From Acidobacteriaceae bacterium (GTDB taxonomy: Bacteria; Acidobacteriota; Terriglobia; Terriglobales; Acidobacteriaceae), in contig PMCH01000235.1 in the NCBI GenBank assembly GCA_003154055.1, forward strand, positions 39,782-64,258: DNA of 24,477 nt, written 5' to 3'. Shown in pieces: positions 1 to 8,021 of the stretch (positions are counted from its first letter, which is position 1; each line of letters starts with the position of its first letter). The notes beneath the pieces were generated by a model. The model worked only from the letters and a program-made list of their open reading frames with translations, did no database searches and was not told the DNA's origin. A program made the translations under genes and the position numbers.

Positions 1-2684
1 CCCACGCCCGCCGAAGGCAGGGTGGAGAGAATCGTGATGGGGTGGATGTAACTTTCGTAGAGCACTCCCAGAACGATGTACACCGTAATGATGGCGGCCA
101 AGATGAGCCAGGGCTCGGATGAAAGCGAATTGTGGAACGCGGCGGCCGTGCCCTGGAAGCTGGTGTTGATGCTCTGCGGCAGCGCGATTGCCTGCTCGGC
201 CTGTTCGATCGCCTTGGTGGCCTCGCCCAACGAGACGCCGGGAGCCAGGTTGAAGGATAGGTTGACCACAGGGAACTGCCCCTGATGGTTGATGGCCAGC
301 GGAGAATTTCGCTGCTCAAAGTGCGAGAACGAGGCCAGCGGGACTTGCTCCCCGGTGCTGGATTTGACGTAGATATTCTTCAGGGCGTCAGGATTTGCCC
401 GAAATTGAGGATCGACTTCCAGCACCACGTGGTACTGGTTCAACTGCGTGAACATGGTCGAAACCTGGCGCTGTCCGAAGGCGTCGTACAGAGTGTCGTC
501 GATGGCCTGCGGGAAAATACCCAGCCGCGAGGCGGTATCGCGATCAATCACCAGGTTGGCTTCCAGCCCGTTGTTCTGCTGGTCGCTGGCGACATCGCGC
601 AGTTCGGGAGCGGCTCGCAGTTTCTCGAGCAGGAGCGGCGCCCAAACACCCAGTTCCTGCACGTCGGCGTCTTCCATCGAATACTGATACTGGGTCCGGC
701 TGATGCGGCTCTCAATGGTCAAGTCCTGCACCGGCTGCATGTACAGCGTGATCCCGTCGATCTTGGCGAGTTCCGGTTGAAGATCGCGAATGATTTCAGA
801 AGCCGTCTGATGGCGCTGGTTCCGCGGCTTGAGGTTGATCTGAACGCGGCCGCTGTTGGGCGTGGTGTTGGTACCGTCCGCCCCGATGAAGGAAGCGAGA
901 TTGTCCACATTCGGATTCTTCAGGATCACACTCGCCAGAGCTTGCTGCTTTTGCGCCATGGCGGTGAAGGAAATGTTCTGGCCCGCCTCCGAGATGCCCA
1001 TGATCACGCCCGTGTCTTGCACCGGGAAGAAACCCTTCGGGACATAGACGTAAAGAAGGAGAGTGGCGACCAGCGTTGCAACCGTGACCAGAAGCGTAGC
1101 GGTCTGGTGCTGGAGAACAACCTTCAGCGTGCGGCCATAAAACGCGATTACGCGGTTGAAATAACCTTCGGAGACCCGGTAGAAGTGCGACTGCCTGTTG
1201 GAATCCTTGGGCTTGAGCAGTTTGGCGCACATCATCGGAGTCAGCGTGAGCGACACCACCGCCGAAACCAGGATGGTGACCGCCAGCGTGACGGCAAACT
1301 CCCGGAACAGCCGTCCGACAATGTCGCCCATGAACAGGAGGGGAATCAGCACCGCGATCAGCGACACGGTCAGCGAAACGATCGTGAAGCCAATCTGCCC
1401 CGCACCCTTCAAGGCCGCCTGCAGCGGCGATTCACCCTCTTCGAGATAGCGGTCGATGTTCTCGATCATCACGATCGCATCGTCCACCACGAACCCGGTC
1501 GAGATGGTGAGGGCCATCAGCGTGAGGTTGTTCAGGCTGTAGCCGAGCAGGTACATCACGCCAAACGTGCCGACCAGCGATAGCGGGACGGCAATGCTGG
1601 GAATGATGGTGGCCGAGAGATTCCTGAGGAACAGGAAGATGACCATCACCACCAGCGCGACGGTCAGCAGCAGTTCGAACTGAACATCTTGCACGGACGC
1701 GCGGATGGTCTGCGTCCGGTCGATCAGGATTTGCACTTTCACCGCGGCCGGGAGCGAGGCCTGCAACTGAGGCAGCAGTTTCTTGATGCGGTCGGCCACG
1801 CCGATGATGTTGGCGCCGGGTTGGCGCTGGATATTAAGGAGGACCGCGGGGGTGGTGTTGACCCAGGCCGCCATCTTTACGTTTTCCGCGCCGTCCACCG
1901 CGCTGGCAACGTCCGACAAGCGCACTGGTGCGCCATTGCGGTAGGCAATAATCACCGCGTTGTATTGCTGGCTCGACAGCAGTTGGTCGTTCGCGCCGAT
2001 GGTGAAGGCTTGCCGGGGACCGTCAATCACGCCCTTGGCCTGGTTCACATTCGCGACGGCGAGCGCGGAACGAACATCCTCAAGGCTCAATCCGTAGGAA
2101 GCCAGGGATGTGGGGTTGGCTTGCACCCGGACTGCTGGTTTCTGCCCGCCACTGATCGAAACCAGGCCCACGCCGGGGAGTTGCGAAATCTTCTGGGCCA
2201 GAGCCGTCTCGGCCACATCTTCGACGCGCGACAGCGGCAGCGAGTCGGAAGTCAGGGCCAGGGTAAGAATCGGAGCGTCCGCCGGATTCACTTTGCTGTA
2301 AATCGGAGGATTGGGGAGATCGCGAGGCAGGTAGGTGGTCCCGGCGTTGATGGCGGCTTGCACCTGCTGTTCTTCAACGTCGATATTCTGGTCGAGGGCG
2401 AATTGAAGCGTGATGAGCGAGCTCCCGAACGAACTCGTCGAGGTCATCTGGGCCAGTCCGGGAACCTGTCCGAACTGGCGCTCGAGGGGAGCGGTCACCG
2501 ACGACGCCATGACGTCCGGCGCGGCGCCCGGATAGAACGTCATGACCTGGATGGTGGGGTAATCGACCTCAGGCAGGGCAGAGACGGGCAGCTGGCGGTA
2601 CGCGACAATGCCGACCAGCAAGACCGCCACCATCAGAAGCGAAGTCGCGACCGGGCGGAGGATGAAGAGACGAGACGGGCTCAT
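1..2684 (-). CDS. RND efflux permease, MdtB/MdtC-type (3' end cut by window edge)
   Basis: Inner-membrane proton/drug antiporter subunit of a tripartite efflux pump. The frame opens at ATG 2684 and stays open to base 1, giving about 894 codons of a family usually near 1040, so only the C-terminal part is missing. The N-terminus begins MSPSRLFILRPVATSLLMVA, the usual first membrane helix, followed by the porter-domain signature LPEVDYPTIQV. The TM4 proton-relay pair is present as GFVVDDAIVMIEN with Asp401-Asp402, equivalent to AcrB Asp407/408. The last visible residues, LYESYIHPITILSTLPSAGVG, are the typical segment near TM10-11. The ATG overlaps the TGA of the upstream adaptor gene (ATGA at 2684-2681), implying translational coupling. 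The substrate cannot be told from sequence. Family assignment is firm; MdtB/C rather than AcrB is judged from the N-terminal sequence. Confidence 0.95.
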   Translation of the reverse strand, partial: MSPSRLFILRPVATSLLMVAVLLVGIVAYRQLPVSALPEVDYPTIQVMTFYPGAAPDVMASSVTAPLERQFGQVPGLAQMTSTSSFGSSLITLQFALDQNIDVEEQQVQAAINAGTTYLPRDLPNPPIYSKVNPADAPILTLALTSDSLPLSRVEDVAETALAQKISQLPGVGLVSISGGQKPAVRVQANPTSLASYGLSLEDVRSALAVANVNQAKGVIDGPRQAFTIGANDQLLSSQQYNAVIIAYRNGAPVRLSDVASAVDGAENVKMAAWVNTTPAVLLNIQRQPGANIIGVADRIKKLLPQLQASLPAAVKVQILIDRTQTIRASVQDVQFELLLTVALVVMVIFLFLRNLSATIIPSIAVPLSLVGTFGVMYLLGYSLNNLTLMALTISTGFVVDDAIVMIENIDRYLEEGESPLQAALKGAGQIGFTIVSLTVSLIAVLIPLLFMGDIVGRLFREFAVTLAVTILVSAVVSLTLTPMMCAKLLKPKDSNRQSHFYRVSEGYFNRVIAFYGRTLKVVLQHQTATLLVTVATLVATLLLYVYVPKGFFPVQDTGVIMGISEAGQNISFTAMAQKQQALASVILKNPNVDNLASFIGADGTNTTPNSGRVQINLKPRNQRHQTASEIIRDLQPELAKIDGITLYMQPVQDLTIESRISRTQYQYSMEDADVQELGVWAPLLLEKLRAAPELRDVASDQQNNGLEANLVIDRDTASRLGIFPQAIDDTLYDAFGQRQVSTMFTQLNQYHVVLEVDPQFRANPDALKNIYVKSSTGEQVPLASFSHFEQRNSPLAINHQGQFPVVNLSFNLAPGVSLGEATKAIEQAEQAIALPQSINTSFQGTAAAFHNSLSSEPWLILAAIITVYIVLGVLYESYIHPITILSTLPSAGV

Positions 2685-3862
2685 GGCGCTGGTGCTGCGG
2701 GTGTGGACTGGGAAGTGTTGGAGTTCCGGGACGGGCTGCGCGGCTCAACCTTTGCGCCATTCTGCAGTTTGTCTTGCCCATCGGTGACCACCGCATCGCC
2801 GGCCTGCAAACCGTCCGCAATCGCGCTCTGGTTCGCCTGCGTCAGCGCTACGGTTACTGGGCGTGCTTCAACGGTCTTGTCAGCCCTCACCAGATAAACA
2901 AATGTTCCCTGGGGTCCACGCTGCACGGCGGCGCTGGGGATCACGATCCTGTTTTTCTGAACATCGAGCAGCAATCGCACGTTGACAAACTGGTTGGGCC
3001 AAAGAACGTCGTCGCCATTGTCGAAAACGGCTTTCAGCTTTCCGGTGCCGGTCTGCTGATCAATCTGGTTGTCGATGGTCAGCAGTTTTCCGGTGGCAAG
3101 TTTGGTTAGATTGTCGCGGTTGTAGGCATCCACCGACAGGGTGCCCTGCTTCATCTTTCGCGAGACCACCGGCAGGCTGTCTTCGGGCAGCGTGAAGAGC
3201 ACTGAGATCGGGTGGAGCTGGGTAATAACCATCAACGGATTCGGATCGGTGGCGTGGACCATGTTTCCGGCATCCACCAGGCGCAGGCCGACCCGGCCGC
3301 TCACCGGGGCGGTGATACGGGAATAAGAGATTTGCAGCTTGGCGTTGTCGATCGTCGCCTGGTCGCCGCGAACCGAGCCTTCCAACTGATCGGCGGTCGC
3401 CTTCTGAGTATCGACCTGTTGTTGCGACACCGCTCCCGATTCCTTCAGCAGGTCGGTGAAGCGCTGGTAGTTGAGTTGAGCGTCCCGCAGCTGTGCCTGA
3501 TCGCGGTACAACTGTGCCTGCGCCTGGGCAAGCTGAACTTCGAAAGCACGCGGGTCAATCTGGGCCAGCAGATCGCCCTTGTTGACTTGCTGTCCTTCGC
3601 GAAAATTCACCTGCACCAGTTGGCCATCGACCCGGCTCCTCACGCTCACCGTGTTGAAGGCGGTGACGGACCCAAGTCCCGTCAAGTACACCGGCATGTC
3701 CTGCTGGACGGCCGTCGCAATCGCCACCGGAGTGGAGCGGGTGGTTGCGGCCAGAGCCGGTTTGTCTTTTTGGGAGTTCGCGCCCTGGCAGCTCATCAAG
3801 ATCAAAAGGAGGATCGACGTCCCGGCAAGCCGAACAACTTCCAAACCTGGATTTCTATGCAT
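2681..3862 (-). CDS. RND efflux periplasmic adaptor (membrane fusion protein), MdtA-type lipoprotein
   Basis: Periplasmic adaptor joining the inner-membrane RND pump to an outer-membrane channel. The 393-residue protein starts with a lipoprotein signal, LLLILMSC, with lipidation expected at Cys25. The HlyD-type order is visible: a first beta/lipoyl half with VRSRVDGQLVQVNFREGQ and VNKGDLLAQIDPR, a Gln/Ala-rich coiled-coil hairpin at about 110-180, the second lipoyl half ISYSRITAPVSGRVG, then the beta-barrel and membrane-proximal domains ending in a Ser/Pro/Ala-rich tail. The motif YLTGLGSVTAFNTV is typical of MdtA. It is the first gene of the operon and overlaps the permease by four bases. 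No outer-membrane factor gene lies upstream, so that partner is either beyond the left edge or elsewhere. No regulator is adjacent. Confidence 0.95.
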   Translation of the reverse strand: MHRNPGLEVVRLAGTSILLLILMSCQGANSQKDKPALAATTRSTPVAIATAVQQDMPVYLTGLGSVTAFNTVSVRSRVDGQLVQVNFREGQQVNKGDLLAQIDPRAFEVQLAQAQAQLYRDQAQLRDAQLNYQRFTDLLKESGAVSQQQVDTQKATADQLEGSVRGDQATIDNAKLQISYSRITAPVSGRVGLRLVDAGNMVHATDPNPLMVITQLHPISVLFTLPEDSLPVVSRKMKQGTLSVDAYNRDNLTKLATGKLLTIDNQIDQQTGTGKLKAVFDNGDDVLWPNQFVNVRLLLDVQKNRIVIPSAAVQRGPQGTFVYLVRADKTVEARPVTVALTQANQSAIADGLQAGDAVVTDGQDKLQNGAKVEPRSPSRNSNTSQSTPAAPAP

Positions 3863-3970
3863 AAGAGAGCCGCTGAGTTCGCATGCACCGACGAATCGAC
3901 CTGGGCACGGAGTCCATTCGCGATTCCCCGGCGGGCATGAACACAGTCACCAGCAGATGATTATCCTCTT

Positions 3971-4237
3971 CTAAATGATGGCCGGCTCAAAGAGAAAGAT
4001 GGTAAAGGTTTGTAAATAGAAGATTTTGCAAGGGAATCCCTCGAATGGGAACGCGAGTCCGAGGCCGGGTTGCACGATGAAGTTGTTCCCTTTCATCTGC
4101 TCGATCTCGTGGCGCAGACGCTCGACAACCTCTTTTGTGTACCTGAAAGAACAGATGTTGACAGCTCCATCCAGGTCACGGTAGACACCTGCGGTCGTCT
4201 GATCCCGTCCGAACATTGATGAGCCGACAACCAGCAT
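3971..4237 (-). CDS. Doubtful small protein of unknown function (88 residues)
   Basis: The frame starts at ATG 4237 without a recognisable Shine-Dalgarno sequence. The middle part, roughly residues 20-65, has codon usage and amino-acid makeup compatible with coding (for example VVERLRHEIEQMKGNNFIV), while the last 20 residues are rich in Phe and Ile and look like AT-rich intergenic DNA read as protein. I do not recognise a family. It could be a short lineage-specific gene, the worn remains of a longer one, or chance. It lies on the same strand as its neighbours but is separated by 108 bases from the efflux adaptor, so co-transcription cannot be judged. Confidence 0.25.
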   Translation of the reverse strand: MLVVGSSMFGRDQTTAGVYRDLDGAVNICSFRYTKEVVERLRHEIEQMKGNNFIVQPGLGLAFPFEGFPCKIFYLQTFTIFLFEPAII

Positions 4238-4980
4238 GAGAAAGCAAACCGCGAAGGTAAACGCTTATGCTGGTGGGCTTTGAAACAATGGCGGAGAGGG
4301 AGGGATTCTATTACCGCTCTTACCTGCAAGTACCGATGAACGCTACACTTCGGCCATAATACCCTGTGTTTAACCGGGTTACAAGCGATTCCGGTCTTCG
4401 GGTACAGGCTCTGCAGTTTCCGCAATTGCCCCACGTTTCCACGAAAACGGTATCACTGGTATCACTCGAAGACCCGGCGCCATTTCGCGTGGAAACCAGA
4501 GCCATTTCGATCACACTCGGTGCAAGCGCTCCGCATGCAGGTAACGTCCTCGGTTCCGGAGCATCGGGTCGTTAGCCTATCGCGGCGGGCAAGCGCTCTC
4601 TTAAGCACGCCCGCGCTTGGATAGTTTTCGGATGGGGCTGTGAATCCGATGGGAATCAGACAACCAACGCCATCAGCATCAGTTCCCAGAAGCCGACTTA
4701 TCAGGACCAATCTTGCAGGCGCCTGGCACGTGCCGACCGGCGCGCCAAACCCACGCTGGCCACGTGCTGCTCCCTGTCATGGAGGGGCGAACGCAGCCTT
4801 GCCTCTGCCCAGCTACCCTTTTGGTACAGAATAATCTGCCAATTTTCGAAGGATTGCGGTCCGCAAAGAAGCTTCAAACTCCGATCGTGAGTACTCGAAA
4901 CCAAGCGGCCCACTTCGGCCGCCTGCCACTTTTCACAGACTCTGGGTTGCGAGACAGCCCGATAACTTGTGACGCCACAG

Positions 4981-4998
4981 GCCGCCGAAATCGGCGGC
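4981..4998 (-). terminator. Hairpin after the LacI-type gene, possible terminator
   Basis: A perfect 7-base-pair GC stem (GCCGCCG / CGGCGGC) with loop AAAT lies 10 bases past the stop codon of the minus-strand repressor gene. There is no T-run after it on the minus strand, so it is not a textbook intrinsic terminator; it may act with Rho or protect the 3' end of the mRNA. Confidence 0.4.
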
Positions 4999-5007
4999 TT
5001 GTAATAT

Positions 5008-6015
5008 CTACGTCGAAGCTACCGCCCCGGTCGACCGACCGACGACGAGTGCTGCGGAAATCTCGTACACTTGCCCCCGCGGGTCGGAAGCGCGCCGGAG
5101 ATCATGCACGATGTCCGCTGCCATCTGGCCAAGCAGATCTCGTTGTACGTTCACCGTTGTAATGGTTGGATTGCTGTATTCCGACAACCGGGTATGACCG
5201 AATCCGGCGACTGAGATGTCTGCGGGGACGCGAAGGCCGGCTGAGTGAAGTCCGTTGATCACGCCCATTGCTGTGAGATCGTTCACGGCCATTACCGCCG
5301 TCGGTCTCTTTTCCGACATCTTTGCGATCGCAACGCCTGCTTCCACCGCACGCGGGAAGTTCAGGTGGCCATCCATCAGCGGCCCGGGGGATAGGCCGCG
5401 TTCTCTCATCACCATCTTGTAGGCCTCCAGGCGCAAGAGGTGGGAGTTCAAGTCAGGCCTGCCGGCGACGAAGGCGATCTGCCGGTGACCCAAGCCGACG
5501 AGATGATCGATCGTCTGCCGGATTCCGGATTCGTAATCTATGCGCAACGTGCTGATGTAGCGGCCCGCGGGTGCATGGTCCAGGAAGGTGACCGCGATTT
5601 TTCGCTTCGCCACTTCCTTCACAAGGCGTGCGCTCATTTCGCAGGCAAGAATCGCAACTCCATTCACGTCGTGGGCCATCATCCTGTGAGCGGCTTCCCG
5701 CGTCCGCTCGGGGTCATAGTTCGTCTCGCTCAGGATGGCTTCATAGCCGAGTTCGCGCGTGCGCGCGAGAAAGCCCTTGATCACTTCGGTGAAGAATGGA
5801 TTATCGATATCGGAAACGATGACGCCGAGAGTACGTGTGTCGGTTGCGGCAAGCCTTCGCGCATGAGGGTTGGGCATGTAGCCGAGCCGCTTAACGGTAG
5901 ACAAGACGACCCGTTGGGTACTGCGTCCCACCCGCCCACGCTTGTTCAGAACATTGGAAACCGTAGCGGTCGAGACGCCAGCTGCCTTGGCAATGTCGGA
6001 AATGGTCAGTCTCAT
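5008..6015 (-). CDS. LacI/GalR-family transcriptional repressor
   Basis: Sugar-responsive DNA-binding regulator of 335 residues, the normal family length. The helix-turn-helix spans residues 3-26 (LTISDIAKAAGVSTATVSNVLN), followed by the hinge region with NPHARRLAATDTRTLGVIVSD leading into the periplasmic-binding-protein-like effector core. Core signatures include DIDNPFFTEVIKG, HDVNGVAIL, IAFVAGRPD, PTAVMAVNDLTAMGVINGL and DISVAGFGHTRLSEYSNPTITTV. It is divergent from the SDR operon with 188 bases between starts, and a palindrome typical of LacI operators lies in that gap, with two more before the GH2 and receptor genes. This makes it the probable local repressor of the 6204-17841 locus. The effector is unknown but is likely a breakdown product of the imported glycoside. 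The start at ATG 6015 lacks a strong Shine-Dalgarno but places the HTH at the expected N-terminal position. Confidence 0.95.
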   Translation of the reverse strand: MRLTISDIAKAAGVSTATVSNVLNKRGRVGRSTQRVVLSTVKRLGYMPNPHARRLAATDTRTLGVIVSDIDNPFFTEVIKGFLARTRELGYEAILSETNYDPERTREAAHRMMAHDVNGVAILACEMSARLVKEVAKRKIAVTFLDHAPAGRYISTLRIDYESGIRQTIDHLVGLGHRQIAFVAGRPDLNSHLLRLEAYKMVMRERGLSPGPLMDGHLNFPRAVEAGVAIAKMSEKRPTAVMAVNDLTAMGVINGLHSAGLRVPADISVAGFGHTRLSEYSNPTITTVNVQRDLLGQMAADIVHDLRRASDPRGQVYEISAALVVGRSTGAVAST

Positions 6016-6096
6016 AACTTCGCCGATGAATGACGGCAGGAGCTTTCAGCTTAGAACTTAGCAGAGGAAACAGGTAAGATAAACCAGAAAAAGATG

Positions 6097-6133
6097 TTGA
6101 CGGGCCCAAAAGCGGTGTGTTCCACTGCGCGGT
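6097..6133 (+). promoter_or_regulatory. Predicted promoter of the SDR operon with shared upstream box
   Basis: TTGACG at 6097-6102 resembles a -35 box. GTGTGTTCCACT follows at 6115-6126. The same two elements occur at identical spacing (18 bases start to start) before the TonB receptor gene (13751 and 13769). No good TATAAT lies at 17 bases; the hexamer there is TTCCAC, so either the -10 is atypical or the box binds an activator. A start near 6133 would place the LacI operator around +6 to +17, as in lacO1. Confidence 0.5.
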
Positions 6134-6135
6134 GA

Positions 6136-6151
6136 GATTAACCGCTTAATC
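6136..6151. promoter_or_regulatory. LacI-type operator 1 (SDR operon / divergent regulator gene)
   Basis: Inverted repeat GATTAA-CCGC-TTAATC with perfect 6-base arms. The 12-base core TTAACCGCTTAA (6138-6149) differs at one base from the perfect palindrome TTAAGCGCTTAA at 13793-13804. It lies in the intergenic region shared by the repressor gene and the SDR operon, so it may serve both promoters. Confidence 0.8.
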
Positions 6152-6203
6152 ATACCGTGTTTGTGCTGGATCGGCGCATTCGACCGACCTATAGAAAGGT
6201 GCT

Positions 6204-7001
6204 ATGGATGAAAAGGTTCAGGGTTTGAGTTCTGACATGGTCATCCTCGTCACCGCAGGTGCCGGAGGCATCGGGCGGAGCATCGCACGCGCGTTTCTGC
6301 ACCAGGGCTGTCGCGTGCACATCTGCGATGTATCCGATACCGCAGTTGCGCGTTTCCTGGCGGAGAACCCTAATGCCACCGGCACAGTTGCCGATGTCAG
6401 CGCGCCTGTGGACGTGGACCGTGTTTTTCGCGAGTTAACGCAGCATTATGGCCAGATGGATGTGCTGATCAACAACGCCGGCATCGCGGGCCCGACCGCT
6501 CCGGTAGAGAACATGGAAGTCGATGATTGGAATAAGACCGTCGCCGTGGACCTCAGCGCGGCGTTCTATTTCACGCGCCTGGCCGTGCCGATGCTGAAGG
6601 CCTCAGGCGGAGGATCCATCGTCAACATTTCATCCAGCGCAGCTTTTTTTGGATTTCCATTGCGCTCGCCGTACACCGCCTCAAAATGGGGGCTGATCGG
6701 GCTGACGAAAACATGGGCGATGGAACTCGGCGCACATAAGATCCGTGTCAACGCCATCTGCCCGGGGAGCGTGAAGGGGCAGCGTATTGACCAGGTGATC
6801 GAGCGTGACGCTCAGACCCGAGGCATCCCCGTGGAAATTGTCCGAAAAGCCTGGGTCAAACAGACGTCGCTGGAGATCTTCGTCGAAGCCGATGATATTG
6901 CGAACATGGCGCTCTTCCTCTGCTCGAAACTCGGGGCCACGATCTCGGGCCAGGCGATCGGAGTGGATGGGCACACTGAGAACCTTTCGAACAAGCTTTA
7001 A
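6204..7001 (+). CDS. Short-chain dehydrogenase/reductase (SDR), classical type
   Basis: NAD(P)-dependent oxidoreductase of 265 residues, cytoplasmic. Nucleotide-binding motif TAGAGGIG at 17-24, an acidic Asp42 at the end of beta-2 that favours NAD(H), the NNAG motif at 90-93, Ser residues at 143-145, and catalytic YTASK with Tyr157 and Lys161. The usual tetrad Asn in the fourth helix (VNL) is Asp here (VDLSAAF, about residue 116). The C-terminus carries the family's GQAIGVDGH segment. The ATG at 6204 is preceded by AAAGG four bases away. It is the first gene of a tight four-gene operon (30, 3 and 12 bases between genes). The likely role is oxidation or reduction of a sugar, sugar acid or aglycone released by the GH2 and esterase; the substrate cannot be read from sequence. 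Confidence 0.93.
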   Translation: MDEKVQGLSSDMVILVTAGAGGIGRSIARAFLHQGCRVHICDVSDTAVARFLAENPNATGTVADVSAPVDVDRVFRELTQHYGQMDVLINNAGIAGPTAPVENMEVDDWNKTVAVDLSAAFYFTRLAVPMLKASGGGSIVNISSSAAFFGFPLRSPYTASKWGLIGLTKTWAMELGAHKIRVNAICPGSVKGQRIDQVIERDAQTRGIPVEIVRKAWVKQTSLEIFVEADDIANMALFLCSKLGATISGQAIGVDGHTENLSNKL

Positions 7002-7031
7002 GCCGTCGCCGTGTCCGTGCGAGGAGAGAAG

Positions 7032-8018
7032 ATGAGAGCCGCCTGGTTCGAGTCCTTCGGCCCTGCCCGCGATGTTATTCGGGTGAGCAGTCGGCCGCGT
7101 CCTGAGCCCGCCAAGGGCGAAGTGCTGGTCCGGTTGAAGACTAGCGGCGTTAACCCATCGGATGTGAAGAAGCGTGCTGGTTCCTCCCCACAATTGCTGG
7201 CGCAGGGATATGTCATTCCCAATAGCGACGGCGCAGGAGTAATTGAGGGTGTCGGCGAAGGAGTCGATCGGACTCGCGTCGGTGAGCGGGTTTGGATTTA
7301 TCAGGCGCAATACGAACGACGATTTGGCACCGCGGCCGAATATGTCGCGCTCGATGCCTGTCGAGCCGCACGCCTCCCGGAGAATGTCTCGTTTGAGATC
7401 GGTGCGTGTCTCGGGATACCGGTGATGACCGCGCACCGCTGCGTCTTCGCCGACGGCACGGTGAGTGGCAAAGCTGTTTTAGTTACTGGCGGCGCTGGGC
7501 GGGTAGGAAATTACGCAATTCAGCTCGCGAAACTCGCCGGTGCGAAGGTCATCGCCACGGCAAGCTCGCCTGCTGACGAGCAGGTCTGCCGCTCGGTTGG
7601 CGCCGATGCCGTAGTGAATCACCGCGAGGTCGGTTGGGGCCTGCGCGTTCGGGAACTGAATGGAAAGGTTCCTGTGGATCGCGTGGTTGACGTCGAGTTC
7701 GGCTCCAACCTCCCGGAGGTGCTTGACTGCATATCCATCGGCGGCACCATCGCGACCTATTCCTCAACACAGGTCAAGCAACCGCAGCTGCCGTTTCTCC
7801 GCATGATGTACCTGGACCTGACCGTGCGCATGGTGATTGTTTACGCGATGCCTGAGTCCGCAAAGCAGCACGCCATCGCAGACATCACGAGACTTCTCGA
7901 AACAGATCGGCTGCGTCATCGCGCTCCCCACGCTCTCCCGCTGGAAGACCTGGCCCACGCCAACGAAATGGTGGAACAAGGCGCGCGTGGATGCGTCGTC
8001 GTAGGCGTGGAGGCTTGA
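7032..8018 (+). CDS. Zinc-less MDR oxidoreductase, quinone-reductase-like
   Basis: NADPH-dependent oxidoreductase of the medium-chain superfamily, 328 residues. The N-terminal GroES-like domain shows GEVLVRLKTSGVNPSDVKKRAG and DGAGVIEGVGEGV; the zinc-ligand cysteines of true alcohol dehydrogenases are absent, as in quinone oxidoreductase and enoyl reductase relatives. The Rossmann motif VTGGAGRVGNYAIQLAKLAGAKVI covers about residues 151-174, and the Ala-Arg-Gly end ARGCVVVGV is family-like. The start is taken at ATG 7032, preceded by GAGGAGAG at 7021-7028; an in-frame GTG at 7011 lacks such a site. It sits second in the operon and probably acts on the same metabolite as the SDR, for example reduction of an enone or quinone aglycone. 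That role is inference. Confidence 0.92.
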   Translation: MRAAWFESFGPARDVIRVSSRPRPEPAKGEVLVRLKTSGVNPSDVKKRAGSSPQLLAQGYVIPNSDGAGVIEGVGEGVDRTRVGERVWIYQAQYERRFGTAAEYVALDACRAARLPENVSFEIGACLGIPVMTAHRCVFADGTVSGKAVLVTGGAGRVGNYAIQLAKLAGAKVIATASSPADEQVCRSVGADAVVNHREVGWGLRVRELNGKVPVDRVVDVEFGSNLPEVLDCISIGGTIATYSSTQVKQPQLPFLRMMYLDLTVRMVIVYAMPESAKQHAIADITRLLETDRLRHRAPHALPLEDLAHANEMVEQGARGCVVVGVEA

Positions 8019-8021
8019 TCG

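Larger units (their letters stand above)
3863..5007. other. Long intergenic stretch between efflux operon and lacI-type gene
   Basis: About 1.1 kb with no convincing gene. Several short frames exist on both strands but lack ribosome sites and read as low-quality protein. Within it lie one doubtful small frame (3971-4237), a hairpin just beyond the repressor gene (4981-4998) and a degenerate palindrome GTAAACGCTTAT (4257-4268) resembling the LacI operator found elsewhere in the window. The efflux promoter should lie in 3863-4000; a possible weak match is GCTCAA/ATTATC read on the minus strand (TTGAGC at 3990-3985, GATAAT at 3965-3960, spacing 19), which is not strong. Confidence 0.5.

Noticed and set aside
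285..1583. Long plus-strand open frame of 432 codons (and another at 1689-2897)
   Set aside because: Both lie antisense to the RND permease, whose minus-strand frame has clear family motifs through its whole length; the plus-strand products are His/Arg/Gln-rich without domains, as expected from antisense of GC-rich coding DNA.
3212..3940. Plus-strand frame of 242 codons opposite the efflux adaptor
   Set aside because: It is the complement of a well-supported membrane fusion protein gene and has no recognisable protein pattern.
3971..4237. RDLDGAVNI segment resembling the DRDxNAAxNI motif of TnpB-type proteins
   Set aside because: The zinc-finger cysteines and the rest of a TnpB are absent, and no transposon ends are visible; the similarity is too short.
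5440..6033. Plus-strand frame of 197 codons across the LacI-type gene
   Set aside because: It is antisense to a full-length LacI regulator with intact HTH and effector domains.
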